Part shown: piece by piece, positions 34,173 to 43,372 of the stretch | Layout of the letters: each line of letters opens with the position of its first letter | Numbering within the stretch: position 1 is the first letter of the stretch | Source: Hartmannibacter diazotrophicus | Lineage (GTDB): Bacteria; Pseudomonadota; Alphaproteobacteria; Rhizobiales; Pleomorphomonadaceae | DNA: 64,000 nt | Direction: 5' to 3' | NCBI RefSeq assembly: GCF_900231165.1 | Contig: NZ_LT960614.1 | Location: forward strand, 2,850,550 to 2,914,549 | The notes under the pieces: generated by a model | Databases searched by the model: none | The model's input: only the letters and a program-made list of their open reading frames with translations | Told to the model about the DNA's origin: nothing | Position numbers and translations under genes: made by a program

Positions 34173-34295
34173 GCCATGCCCGGTCGCAACTGACTGTTCC
34201 GACGTTGATATTCAACACATCAAGACGGAATCAATCATCGATATCGGTACACATCATTCGACATCTGGTCGCATGGTCAACAGACCCTTTCAAAC

Positions 34296-34317
34296 CGGCG
34301 CCGGCCGTCCGGCGCCG
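34296..34317 (-). terminator. Hairpin after the cytochrome b561 gene
   Basis: CGGCGCCGG and CCGGCGCCG form a perfect 9-bp stem around a 4-base spacer, 18 bp past the stop. The minus-strand tail is GTTTGAAAG, so termination strength is uncertain. Confidence 0.45.
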
Positions 34318-34335
34318 CCGAAGGGCGGCACCGGT

Positions 34336-34881
34336 CTACTCCGCGCGCTTTCGTCCCGTCACCATCGACCAGACGAGATTCTCCCGGTGGCGCCAGGACT
34401 CGAAAATGGCTGCAGCCGCGTGGAAAAGCGCCAGCACCATCAGGCTGTTGGCAAGACCCTCATGCAGCTCCTCGACCCAGCCAATGCCCCAATAGGCGTC
34501 GGTCCCCATCATGTAGCCGGTGAGGCCGAGCCCCGCGATCAGTCCCATCAGGGCCACCATCATGACGGCGCCTGCGGGATTGTGACCGAGGTACCGCGGC
34601 TCCCGCCCCCGCGTCAGCGCCGTGAGATAGGCGCGCAGGCGAGCCGGACCGGGAACGAAGTTCACGAACCGGGCATGATGGGTGCCGACGAAACCCCAGA
34701 CGACGCGCACGGCCAGCGCGCCGGCGACCGTGTAGCCGATCCAGCGATGCAGATCGTGGGCATGCTCGAAGATGGTGAGGTTGAGAATGCAGCCGGTTGC
34801 GACCGTCCAGTGAAAGACCCGCACCAGCGGGTCCCAGACCCGGACCATCGCCGGCTCGGCATCGATCGTTGTTGCGCTCAT
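34336..34881 (-). CDS. Cytochrome b561 family membrane protein
   Basis: 181 residues from the ATG at 34881 (GGAG 8 bp upstream). Four transmembrane helices with the di-heme cytochrome b561 pattern: WDPLVRVFHWTVA (His), HAHDLHRWIGYTVAGALAVRVVWGF (His pair), LMGLIAGLGLTGYMMG, and ELHEGLANSLMVLALFHAAAAIFES (His pair). The family moves electrons in the inner membrane, often to a hydrogenase or periplasmic partner. The PepSY gene lies 150 bp upstream on the same strand. Confidence 0.88.
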   Translation of the reverse strand: MSATTIDAEPAMVRVWDPLVRVFHWTVATGCILNLTIFEHAHDLHRWIGYTVAGALAVRVVWGFVGTHHARFVNFVPGPARLRAYLTALTRGREPRYLGHNPAGAVMMVALMGLIAGLGLTGYMMGTDAYWGIGWVEELHEGLANSLMVLALFHAAAAIFESWRHRENLVWSMVTGRKRAE

Positions 34882-35033
34882 GGCGGTACTCCATCCGAGA
34901 GGAAGAGCGCCCGATCCGCCCGCCGGCAGGAGGCACGGGCGGCGGATCGGACAGCTGAACTGCCCTCGCAAGGAGCCGGACGCGGAGGCATCGCCGCGCG
35001 GTCCCACTCGGCAGTTCGCAAGAATTGGGATGA

Positions 35034-35309
35034 TCAGTCCTCGTCGCCGCCGACGATGGCACCCGTCACCGGGTTGACGTTGATCTCGGCCCGCTCGCCC
35101 TTGGCGTCGAAGCCATAGATCTCGTAGCAGCTGCCCTCCACCTTGACCTGGCGGATGTTCTTGTAGCCGGCAGCTTCGGCCTTGGCCTTGATAGCGTCCG
35201 CGCTCATCCACTTGTCGCGGCCTTCGTCCGTGCAGGAACGTTCGGCGGCAAGGGCGCCCGTCGGCAGAAGGACAGTCGCGGCAAGAACGGCGGCAAGTAT
35301 CTTGGTCAT
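35034..35309 (-). CDS. Small exported PepSY-domain protein
   Basis: 91 residues. Signal peptide (about 1-21, ATVLLPTGALA), then a single PepSY module: ADAIKAKAEAAGYKNIRQVKVEGSCYEIYGFDAKGERAEINVNPVTGAIV. Two Cys (near 26 and 60) could form a disulfide. Such small PepSY proteins occur beside cytochrome b561 and QseBC-type two-component genes; they may bind a ligand in the periplasm. Confidence 0.88.
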   Translation of the reverse strand: MTKILAAVLAATVLLPTGALAAERSCTDEGRDKWMSADAIKAKAEAAGYKNIRQVKVEGSCYEIYGFDAKGERAEINVNPVTGAIVGGDED

Positions 35310-35414
35310 GGTCTTCTCCTTGAAGTCCTCGTCAACCGGACCGGATTTGGCCCGGCCGACGCGAACATGGCGAAGACGGTCTGTCGCCAGCCTGTCAGCC
35401 GGCGGGAATTCCGC

Positions 35415-36488
35415 TCACCCGGATCCGGGCATCTTGTCCTCGCCCTCGGGGAAGAGACTGCGCATGATGTCCTGCGCTCCGGGACGCCGGGCCTCGATGA
35501 ACGGCATCGGCCGGCAGACGTCGATGGCGGCAAGGCCGACGCGGGTCGAGAGCAGGCCGTTGATGACGCCCTCCCCGAGCCGCGACGACAATCGCGCGGC
35601 CAGGCCATGGCCGAGCACCTGCTGAACGAGGCTGTCGCCGGCCGCCATGCCGCCCGTGACGGCCAGATGCGCGATCACATGCCGCGCCAGCGACAGGAAG
35701 CCGAAGAAGCCGGGCCGGCCGCCATAAAGATCGGCGAGCTGACGGATGAGGCCCATGACGGCGACGAGCACGAAGAGAAGATCGACAATCGCCCGCGGCG
35801 AAACAGCGGTCACCACCGATACCCGCTTGGCCGTATCCGAAACGAGCCTGCGCGCCGTGCGGTCGAGCGGCACCATCAGGTCGTTCTCGACCAGCACCAT
35901 CAGGTCGCGCCCGTCGATGATCTCGCCAAGATGCAGCCCGACCTCGGAGCGCCCCCGCGCCGTCTCGGGGCGATCCGCGTAAAGCTGGACAAGCGATTTG
36001 GCGACAGCCTTGGCTGCCTTGGCATCGTCGGCGAGAACGGCGGCGGCCGCTTCCAGGCGCAGGTCCTCGATCCGGGCAAGCCGCATCAGCCCCACCACCT
36101 CGCGCACGACGATCCCGAGCGCTGCGAACACCGTCAGGCCGACGAGACCCAAGCCTGCCCAGCCCAGCCAGTCGTTGCGGGCAAAGAGATCGCGGATGAG
36201 TTGGTCGACCGCCAGCCCGATCCCGAGCGTGACCAGAGAGCCGAGCCCGGCCCAGAACAGCTTGCCGAGCGGCAGGCCCCGGCGTTTCGGCACTGGTGGA
36301 GGCGGGACGGCTTCGGCGGATCCGTCTTGAGGCTCCGGTGTCATGACAACGCGCGCGCGTCCCCGGCCGCCGCCCTCGCCGTCGCCCCTTGCGCCGGAGA
36401 CCGCCTCGCCGGCCTCGTCGACGATCACCGCATCCTCGCCGAGCCGGAAGGCGGTCGGCCGCCTTGGCGTTTCGCGCTTGCCGTTCAT
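35415..36488 (-). CDS. YcjF/UPF0283 (DUF697) inner-membrane protein
   Basis: 357 residues. A disordered N-terminal third precedes two adjacent transmembrane helices (about residues 75-135: LFWAGLGSLVTLGIGLAVDQLI and WLGWAGLGLVGLTVFAALGIVV), then a helical DUF697 region with further hydrophobic segments (VDLLFVLVAVMGLIRQLADLYGG). Always paired with YcjX; starts 4 bp inside the ycjX-like stop (ATGA). The pair belongs to stress-responsive, phage-shock-linked sets in enterobacteria; function unknown. Confidence 0.88.
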   Translation of the reverse strand: MNGKRETPRRPTAFRLGEDAVIVDEAGEAVSGARGDGEGGGRGRARVVMTPEPQDGSAEAVPPPPVPKRRGLPLGKLFWAGLGSLVTLGIGLAVDQLIRDLFARNDWLGWAGLGLVGLTVFAALGIVVREVVGLMRLARIEDLRLEAAAAVLADDAKAAKAVAKSLVQLYADRPETARGRSEVGLHLGEIIDGRDLMVLVENDLMVPLDRTARRLVSDTAKRVSVVTAVSPRAIVDLLFVLVAVMGLIRQLADLYGGRPGFFGFLSLARHVIAHLAVTGGMAAGDSLVQQVLGHGLAARLSSRLGEGVINGLLSTRVGLAAIDVCRPMPFIEARRPGAQDIMRSLFPEGEDKMPGSG

Positions 36489-38041
36489 GCGAGCTTGTCT
36501 CCGATGAGGAAATCGATGGCCCGGTCGAGGCGGATATGCGGCAGCGACAGCGTCATGCCCTCCGCCGTCGTCTCCAGCCGTGGCGGGCGAAAGCGCAGGA
36601 AGCGCAGGTCAGGAACCAGCGCGGTATCCATGGCAATGTCGGGCCTGGCCGCCCGGCCGGACCACGGCCCCCTCGGTGCGTCGCCGGAACGCTGGCCATG
36701 CCGATGGGCTTCTTGAATCAAAGTCTCAACTTGCTGAATCAAAATCTCAGGATTTTCCGGCAAGTCACCGGGAAAAAGGGCAATTTCCTCATTCCCGTTG
36801 AAGCCGCGATCGTCGATTGTCTCGCCCGCCTGCGGCACGCCAACGATGCACGGAAGCCTCTCGCCACCCTTGCGCACCTCGGCCTCGCGGGTCGCCCGGA
36901 CAGCGGCAATCGCCTTGACGTCGACCTTGGCCCCCGCCTTTTCGGCGCGCGCGATCGGATCGGCGAGGATACGCTCCAAGAGCAGTTCCAACCGGTCATG
37001 GCTGACGTGGTGCAGGTGATCCGCCTTCGTCGCGGCAATCAGGATGCGGTCGATCCGGCGCGTCAGGACGGAGGTCAACCAGCTCGACCGCCCCGGCCGG
37101 AAGCAGCCGAGGATTTCCTCCAGCGCCAGCGCCAGATCGGCGAGCGCCGCCGGGCCGGCGTTGAGCGCCGGCAGCGGGTCGACCAGCACCACCTGCCGGT
37201 CCAGCCTCGCGAAATGCGTCCGGAAGAAGGGCTTCACCACCACCTGGCGATAAGCGTCGTAACGCTTTTCCATCATCGCCAGCAGGCTGCCCTTGGGCGC
37301 ATCGGCCTTCGGTACGACATCGAGCGGCGCGAAGGTCAGTGCCGGTGACCCGTCGAGATCGCCGGGCATCAGGAAGCGACCGGGGGGCACCAGCGAGAAG
37401 GCATGTTCATCTGCCCGGCAGGCGGCAAGATAGGCCTTGAAGCGACGCGCCGCCTCCTCCACCGCCTCCTCGTCGACCGGTTCGGACGGATCCAGCGTCG
37501 AAAGATGCTCGAGCCACGGGCCGGCGATGGCGGCGCGATCCGGCTGGCGCGCACGGTCGATGGTTTCCTGGCTCCAGACGGCAAAGTCCTTGCCGAGCAG
37601 CGGCAGGTCCAGCAGCCATTCGCCCGGATAGTCGACGATGTCGAGATGCAGCTTGCCCGAGCCGAGCTTGCGGCTGAGGTAGGAGGCGGATTCGAAGGCG
37701 ATCGTCAACCGCATCTCCGAAATCTGCCGCGTCGACTGCGGCCAGGACCGCTTGTCGACGAGTTCGCGCACATGGGCGCGATAATCGAAGGTCGGCACGT
37801 CGTCGTGCAGCTGCGGCTCCAGTTCCGCGCCGATGAGGCGGCGGCTGCGCCACGGTTCGAACATCGGCAGCCGGCCATCGTGAACGAGGTTATGAACGAG
37901 CGAGGTGATGAAGACCGTTTTCCCGGCCCGTGCCAGACCGGCAACCCCGAGACGGACCTGCGATCCGCGCAGCGACGACGGAAGATCGGAAAGATTATCG
38001 AGCGCGATCAGCGCCTCATCGGCAAGGTCGGTCAGCTTCAA
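36485..38041 (-). CDS. YcjX-like GTPase/ATPase
   Basis: 518 residues. P-loop GLARAGKT at 35-42, DUF463/YcjX conserved parts FITSLVHNLVHDGRLPMFEP, LDIVDYPGEWLLDLPLL (switch/DxxG-like) and ILIAATKADHLHHV (TKAD specificity motif). Soluble P-loop NTPase that pairs with the membrane protein YcjF. It starts next to a promoter region at 38042-38173 and is the first gene of a two-gene unit. Confidence 0.92.
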   Translation of the reverse strand: MKLTDLADEALIALDNLSDLPSSLRGSQVRLGVAGLARAGKTVFITSLVHNLVHDGRLPMFEPWRSRRLIGAELEPQLHDDVPTFDYRAHVRELVDKRSWPQSTRQISEMRLTIAFESASYLSRKLGSGKLHLDIVDYPGEWLLDLPLLGKDFAVWSQETIDRARQPDRAAIAGPWLEHLSTLDPSEPVDEEAVEEAARRFKAYLAACRADEHAFSLVPPGRFLMPGDLDGSPALTFAPLDVVPKADAPKGSLLAMMEKRYDAYRQVVVKPFFRTHFARLDRQVVLVDPLPALNAGPAALADLALALEEILGCFRPGRSSWLTSVLTRRIDRILIAATKADHLHHVSHDRLELLLERILADPIARAEKAGAKVDVKAIAAVRATREAEVRKGGERLPCIVGVPQAGETIDDRGFNGNEEIALFPGDLPENPEILIQQVETLIQEAHRHGQRSGDAPRGPWSGRAARPDIAMDTALVPDLRFLRFRPPRLETTAEGMTLSLPHIRLDRAIDFLIGDKLA

Positions 38042-38173
38042 CGCGCTCAGGTCCCTTCACGTCACAGCCCGCGGTCGATGCCTGCGGCTTTGCAGGCTCA
38101 TGTAGGAAGAGCCGTGCCGCTTGGAAAGCACAGCGGCGGAGAGGCCGGACTTGTACGGACCATCGGGCCTTCC

Positions 38174-38725
38174 TCACTCGTCCGCTTCCGCCGCCTCCGT
38201 CGCGCCGACGAGTTCCAGTTCGCGCGGCTTGAAGAATGCGACAATCCGGCCGGATTTCGGTTCAAGCCGGTTCCAACTGGCAAGGTCGAAATCGATGACG
38301 GCAAGACCGGCGGTCGGAAACTTGTCGTGGAGCTGTTCGACCAGCGCGGGATTGCCGCGGTCGATGAGGCTGCCGGCGAACGTCTGGATCGTCGGATTGT
38401 GGCCGATCAGCATCAGCGCCTTGGCCGATCCGCCAAGCTCCTTGATGGCCTTCAGATAGGCCGCCTCGGGCGCCTCGTAGAGCTGTTGCAGGAAGCGGCA
38501 TTCGAGATCGGCTCCAAAATACGGAATGACACCGGCAAAGGTCTCCCGCGTCCGCCGTGCGCTCGAACAGAGCACCTTGTCCGGGATCAGGGCATGATCA
38601 GCCATATGGCGACCCATCAACGTCGCGGCGGCCCGTCCCCGCACGTTGAGCGGGCGGTCGAAATCGCGGATCATCGGGTCATCCCAGGCGGATTTGGCGT
38701 GGCGAAGCAGGAACAGGCGCGCCAT
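38174..38725 (-). CDS. SixA-type histidine phosphatase
   Basis: 183 residues from the ATG at 38725 (MARLFLLRHAKSAWDDP); the open frame begins at 38758. RHG-family catalytic motif RHAKS at 8-12 and second His in LIGHNPTI. SixA in E. coli dephosphorylates phosphohistidine on PTS/Hpt proteins, so a link with the Hpt protein at 44.4 kb is possible but speculative. It stands upstream of the divergent VWA gene. Confidence 0.88.
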   Translation of the reverse strand: MARLFLLRHAKSAWDDPMIRDFDRPLNVRGRAAATLMGRHMADHALIPDKVLCSSARRTRETFAGVIPYFGADLECRFLQQLYEAPEAAYLKAIKELGGSAKALMLIGHNPTIQTFAGSLIDRGNPALVEQLHDKFPTAGLAVIDFDLASWNRLEPKSGRIVAFFKPRELELVGATEAAEADE

Positions 38726-38972
38726 GAAACAGTTGTCTCCAGCCGGTAACGGCGGCAAGGCTGGATCGCCGGCCTTCCGCTTGAAACAAGGATTGAGAGC
38801 CTCGAGAGCCCTTGGTTGTCATCTTATAGCGCGATTCCCATCCTCGTGATGACTTGCCGACATTGCCCCTTGAAGCAATCGGCATCGCGGCATTCAATGT
38901 GACGGAGATGGAAGGTTGGTGGACGTCCGCAAGGGCGACCGCCGGCAGGTTCCCTCCCCGCATGAGGCCTCG

Positions 38973-40148
38973 ATGTTTCTGACCTTCTTTGCCGAGTTGA
39001 AGAGCGCCGGCGTACCCGTGTCGCTGCGCGAATATCTCGACCTGATGGGCGCGATGGAAAAGGGTTTGCCGGAAGGGCGGGTCGAGGAGTTCTATTTCCT
39101 GGCGCGCAGCCTGCTCGTCAAGGACGAGACGAACCTCGACCGCTACGACCGCGTGTTTGCGTCTGTTTTCAAGGGCCTCGACCTGATGTCGGAGGTGCCT
39201 CAGACGGAAATTCCGGCCGAGTGGCTGAAGAAGATGATCGAGAAGACCCTTAACGACGAGGAAAAGGCGGCAATCGAGGCACTTGGCGGCTTCGACAAGC
39301 TGATGGAGACGCTGAAGCAGAGGCTTGCCGAGCAGAAGGAGCGCCATCAGGGCGGCAACAAGTGGATCGGCACCGGCGGCACCTCACCCTTCGGCGCCTA
39401 TGGCTGCAATCCCGAAGGCGTTCGCATCGGCCAGCACGAAAGCCGTCACCGCCGCGCCGTCAAGGTCTGGGACCGGCGCGATTTCAAGGATCTGGACGAC
39501 CGGGTCGAGATCGGCACACGCAACATCAAACTCGCGCTGAAACGCCTGCGCCGTTTCGCCCGTCACGGCGCCGCCGACGAACTGGACCTTTCGGGCACCA
39601 TCGACGCCACGGCGCGGCAGGGCTGGCTCGACGTCAGGATGAGGCCGGAGCGGCACAATGCGGTTCGCCTTATCCTGCTGCTCGATGTCGGCGGGTCGAT
39701 GGACGACCATGTCCGCATGTCGGAGGAACTCTTTTCCGCCGCGCGCAGCGAGTTCAAATACCTGGAGCATTTCTACTTCCACAATTGCCTCTACGAGCGG
39801 GTGTGGAAGGACAATCGCCGCCGCCACGGCGAGACGATCCCGACCGAGCAGCTCTTCAACACCTTCCCGCGCGAGACGCGCATCGTCATCGTCGGTGACG
39901 CCTCCATGAGCCCTTACGAGATTGCCTATGCGGGCGGATCGGTGGAGCACTGGAACGAGGAACCCGGCAGTGCCTGGCTGCAGCGCCTGACGGCCGCCTT
40001 TCCGAAGACGGCCTGGCTCAACCCGCTCGACGAGCGGCTATGGGGCTACACCCAGTCGGTCGGCATGGTCCGGCAACTCATGACGGGGCGCATGTATCCC
40101 CTCACCCTCGCCGGACTGGACGACGCCATGCGCGCCCTCTCCCGATAG
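38973..40148 (+). CDS. VWA (CoxE-like) partner of MoxR-type ATPase
   Basis: 391 residues from the ATG at 38973 (MFLTFFAELKSAGVPVSLREYL), which has GAGG 5 bp upstream; the frame is open from a TTG at 38916. The C-terminal VWA domain has the family variant LILLLDVGGSMDDHV in place of canonical DxSxS, plus FPRETRIVIVGDASMSPYEI. CoxE-like proteins work with MoxR ATPases in maturing metalloenzymes. The matching ATPase is at 29787-30632; in related genomes the two are commonly adjacent. Confidence 0.9.
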   Translation: MFLTFFAELKSAGVPVSLREYLDLMGAMEKGLPEGRVEEFYFLARSLLVKDETNLDRYDRVFASVFKGLDLMSEVPQTEIPAEWLKKMIEKTLNDEEKAAIEALGGFDKLMETLKQRLAEQKERHQGGNKWIGTGGTSPFGAYGCNPEGVRIGQHESRHRRAVKVWDRRDFKDLDDRVEIGTRNIKLALKRLRRFARHGAADELDLSGTIDATARQGWLDVRMRPERHNAVRLILLLDVGGSMDDHVRMSEELFSAARSEFKYLEHFYFHNCLYERVWKDNRRRHGETIPTEQLFNTFPRETRIVIVGDASMSPYEIAYAGGSVEHWNEEPGSAWLQRLTAAFPKTAWLNPLDERLWGYTQSVGMVRQLMTGRMYPLTLAGLDDAMRALSR

Positions 40149-40384
40149 CCGGATAACAACTTCGCAATGTCTGTTGCATTTCCGTCACAAATGCAAATAT
40201 CTGAAATTACTCATGGAGCCGGTCGGATACCCGGTTGTATCCTGCGCGCCACATTTGCGCCCGTAAGAATACGTTGTCTGGCATTTCCTGTTTTGTTAGG
40301 CGTTACGTATACCAAAGTGACGCATGGCTGGTTGATCAGTTCAGGTTTCAAAGCATGCAGACTTGAGCAAGGACCAAGAAAAAG

Positions 40385-40657
40385 ATGTTCTTCGACGTGA
40401 ACCTCAAGCTGAAATGCTTTGACACCGATGCGGTCTTGAACGCAGCTCTTGCTGCGGCTGAAAAACTTCAGATCTCCCGCGAGATGTACATGCGGGCCAG
40501 AGCCGCCTCCAGCGATGACGTCTCGTTTGATATCAAGGCATTGATCACGCTGACATCGCCCGTCGACGCCTGCGATGTCACGGTCGAGAGCATCCGGCGC
40601 TGCACCAGCACCATGCCCATGGAAGCGCCGATCGATATTCTCAAGTCGATCGCCTGA
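40385..40657 (+). CDS. Small hypothetical protein, orphan
   Basis: 90 residues, MFFDVNLKLKCFDTDAVLNAALAAAEKLQISREMYMRARAASSDDVSFDIKALITL..., ending with MPMEAPIDILKSIA. No membrane segment or signal. An AGGA lies about 13 bp upstream, a weak match for a ribosome binding site. A mixed alpha/beta shape is likely, with the early beta strand FDVNLKLKCF. I do not recognise a family. The 236 bp upstream are AT-richer than the neighbourhood. Confidence 0.6.
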   Translation: MFFDVNLKLKCFDTDAVLNAALAAAEKLQISREMYMRARAASSDDVSFDIKALITLTSPVDACDVTVESIRRCTSTMPMEAPIDILKSIA

Positions 40658-40932
40658 CACGCCTCGGCCCATTCGGTTTCCCGGTCATTCACGACGCGGC
40701 AACGACGCGGCACATCGGGCGTTGACGCGCTTCGGGTCCGGTCGGCTCGCGGCAACGTGCCCAATCTTCCTGTGTTCACCGGTCGATCCATCGCAAGTTC
40801 ATCTGTCACATGACGCGCGGCTTGCTCTACGCTCGCTCCTGAAAGAATCAGGATGTGGAGGCGTTCAGGCGTCTGGCACGGCCATTCCGCCAGCCTTCCA
40901 TCTGAACGCAGCCGCCACGAGGACAGACGGCC

Positions 40933-42306
40933 ATGAGCACGAGCAAGATTTTTGTCGGCAACTCCAGCGAGGACGCCATTGCATGGTTGCGCGATCTGCG
41001 GATCGACGAAGTCGAGTGCATCGTTCCGGACATGACCGGCATGATGCGGGGCAAGATCATCCCGCGTGAGGATTTCATCCGCATCATCCGCGATGGCCTG
41101 CGACTGCCGGAATTCGTGTTCTTCCAGTCCGTTACAGGAGACGGCGCCGAAGATTCCGAAGTCGTCAATCCGCTCGACCGGGATGTGCGCTGCATACCCG
41201 ATCTGACAACCCTGCGGATCGTGCCCTGGTACGATGAGCCGACGGCGCAGGTGATTTGCGATGCCTATTTCGCCGAAGGCTCACCCGTCGATTTCGCGCC
41301 GCGATCGGTCCTGCGCCGTGTGATCGACCTTTATGCGCAGAAGGGCCTGAAGCCGGTCGTCGCCCCCGAACTGGAGTTCTATCTCGTCGCCCGCAACGAC
41401 GACCCGGACCTGCCGCTGGAAAAGCCGATCGGTCTCTCAGGCCGCCATGAATCGGGCCGGCAGGCCTACGGCATCGAACACGCCAACGATTTCGATCACG
41501 TCGTCAACCTGATGTACGACTATTGCGAGGACAGCCGCATCGAGATCGCCACGATGGCGCACGAGTCGGGGCCGGCCCAGCTGGAGATGAATTTCCGCCA
41601 CGGCGATCCCATCGAGCTTGCCGACCAGACCTTCCTGTTCAAGCGCACCGCCCGCCTTGCGGCACGGCGCCACAACATGGTCGCCACCTTCATGGCGATG
41701 CCCTATCAGGACGAACCGGGCTCCGCCACGCACATTCACCAGTCCATCGTGCGGGCCGACAACGGCAAGAACATCTTTTCCGACCCCGACGGAACGGATA
41801 CCGAAGCGCTGCTTCACTATATTTCCGGGCTCCAGCGCTATGTGCCCAAGGCCATGAGCCTGTTCTGCCCCAACGTGAACTCCTACCGCCGTATCCGTCT
41901 GGAATCCGACGCACCGATCAACGTGCATTGGGGCCGCGACAACCGCACCTGCGGCTTGCGCGTGCCCGATTCCGGACCGGAAAGCCGGCGAGTGGAAAAC
42001 CGCGTCATCGGCGCCGATTCCAATCCCTACATCGCCATGGCGACGACCCTTGCCTGCGGCCTCCTCGGACTTGAGGAGAAGATCATGCCGGAGCCGGTCG
42101 TCGACGTGGACGCCCATACGCTCGGCGTCTCCCTGCCCTCCCATCTCCACGACGCCCTGATGGGCCTGAAAGCCTGCCAGCCCCTGCGCGACATGCTCGG
42201 CACGCGCTTCATCGATGCCTTCATCGAGGTCAAGCTGCTGGAACTGCAGCTCTATAATCGCGTGATATCGAGCTGGGAGCGCGAATACCTGCTGCTCAAC
42301 GTCTGA
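40933..42306 (+). CDS. Glutamine synthetase-like ligase (PuuA type)
   Basis: 457 residues. N-terminal beta-grasp part (VECIVPDMTGMMRGKIIP) and a catalytic domain with glutamine-synthetase motifs: PELEFYLV, MAHESGPAQLEMNFRHGDP, MAMPYQDEPGSATHIHQS, NVNSYRRI, and the carboxy-ligase loop RVENRVIGADSNPYIAMA. Substrate likely an amine such as putrescine (gamma-glutamylpolyamine synthesis), as for PuuA relatives of this form, but several GS-like ligases share these motifs. Stands alone, followed by the MarR-GNAT gene. Confidence 0.88.
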   Translation: MSTSKIFVGNSSEDAIAWLRDLRIDEVECIVPDMTGMMRGKIIPREDFIRIIRDGLRLPEFVFFQSVTGDGAEDSEVVNPLDRDVRCIPDLTTLRIVPWYDEPTAQVICDAYFAEGSPVDFAPRSVLRRVIDLYAQKGLKPVVAPELEFYLVARNDDPDLPLEKPIGLSGRHESGRQAYGIEHANDFDHVVNLMYDYCEDSRIEIATMAHESGPAQLEMNFRHGDPIELADQTFLFKRTARLAARRHNMVATFMAMPYQDEPGSATHIHQSIVRADNGKNIFSDPDGTDTEALLHYISGLQRYVPKAMSLFCPNVNSYRRIRLESDAPINVHWGRDNRTCGLRVPDSGPESRRVENRVIGADSNPYIAMATTLACGLLGLEEKIMPEPVVDVDAHTLGVSLPSHLHDALMGLKACQPLRDMLGTRFIDAFIEVKLLELQLYNRVISSWEREYLLLNV

Positions 42307-42391
42307 GCCGCACCACGGTCCCTTTCAGCCGGATTCCAGGTCCGAAGCCACTCCGCGGAAATCGGGTGGCGAGCAAGCGCGCGGTCATATA

Positions 42392-42427
42392 TTTGATAAA
42401 GGCAACTATTTTATTGCTAATATCAAA
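42392..42427. promoter_or_regulatory. 36-bp dyad operator before the MarR-GNAT gene
   Basis: TTTGATA-AAG-GCAA-CTATTTTA-TTGC-TAA-TATCAAA is a symmetric array: outer TTTGATA/TATCAAA and inner GCAA/TTGC arms around an AT-rich centre. It ends 21 bp before the chosen start and is an AT island in GC-rich surroundings, so autoregulation by the MarR domain is likely. Confidence 0.6.
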
Positions 42428-42448
42428 CATGTGAATGGGGCCTTCGCA

Positions 42449-43372
42449 ATGCAGCCAGACCTTGCCGCCGCCGTCGAAACCGTTCGCGCCTTCAACCGCG
42501 CCTATACGCGCCAGATCGACGTCATCGGCGACCATCACCTGGGAAGCCCCTACAACCTCGCCGAGGCGCGGATCATCTACGAACTGGCCAACCGCGAACA
42601 CCTGACGGCCACCGACCTTTCCGGCGATCTCGGCCTTGATCCCGGCTACCTGAGCCGCACCATCAAGTCTCTGGAAAAGAGGGGCATTCTGGCAAGGACG
42701 GCGTCTCCGTCCGACGCGCGCCGCCGGGAACTCGCCCTGACGCCGGCCGGCCAGAAGGTCGCCGACGACCTGCGCGACCAGTCCCGCGAAAAGACTGCCG
42801 GTCTGTTGCAGGCGCTGCCGCGCGACGACCGCACCATGGCGGTCGCCACCATGGCCCGCCTCACACGTCATTTCGCGGAATCGGCGCCGGCGCCGATCCT
42901 CCTGAGGCCGCATCGCATCGGCGATCTCGGCTGGATTCTGGAACGGCAGGCACGCTTCTACCACGAGGAACTCGGTTGGGATTCGCGCTTCGAGACGCTT
43001 GTGGCCCGGATCATTGCCGACTTCGCCGAAGCCTTCGATCCTGCATGCGAGATTGCCTTGATCGCCGAACAGAACGGCCTCAACGCCGGGTCCGTCATGG
43101 TGGTCAGGGGCGACGATCCGGGCACCGCGAAGCTGCGCCTGCTCTATGTCGAGCCCTTCGCGCGCGGACAGGGCCTTGGTCGCCAACTCGTCGACGCCGC
43201 CATCCGCTTCAGCCGTGAGCATGGCTACCAGCGCTTGACGCTCTGGACCAACGATCCCCTGACGACGGCACGCGGTCTTTATGAACGGGCCGGCTTCACG
43301 CTTGTCGAAGAGAGCGAGCACAGCGACTTCGGCCCGGCCATGAAGGGCCAATACTGGCACCTGCCCCTTTGA
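42449..43372 (+). CDS. MarR-type regulator fused to a GNAT acetyltransferase
   Basis: 307 residues from the ATG at 42449 (GGGG 8 bp upstream); an in-frame GTG at 42431 is possible. Residues ~5-140 form a winged helix (YNLAEARIIYELANREHLTATDLSGDLGLDPGYLSRTIKSLEKRGIL; RRRELALTPAGQKVADDL). Residues ~150-307 form a GNAT domain with the acetyl-CoA motif LLYVEPFARGQGLGRQLVDAAIRFSREHGY and TARGLYERAGFTLVEE. Fused HTH-GNAT proteins can acetylate a small molecule and control their own gene. A dyad lies just upstream. Confidence 0.92.
   Translation: MQPDLAAAVETVRAFNRAYTRQIDVIGDHHLGSPYNLAEARIIYELANREHLTATDLSGDLGLDPGYLSRTIKSLEKRGILARTASPSDARRRELALTPAGQKVADDLRDQSREKTAGLLQALPRDDRTMAVATMARLTRHFAESAPAPILLRPHRIGDLGWILERQARFYHEELGWDSRFETLVARIIADFAEAFDPACEIALIAEQNGLNAGSVMVVRGDDPGTAKLRLLYVEPFARGQGLGRQLVDAAIRFSREHGYQRLTLWTNDPLTTARGLYERAGFTLVEESEHSDFGPAMKGQYWHLPL

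Noticed and set aside
35306-35608. Minus-strand frame beside the ycjF-like gene
   Set aside because: Arg/Ser-rich translation in another frame of the ycjF-like gene.
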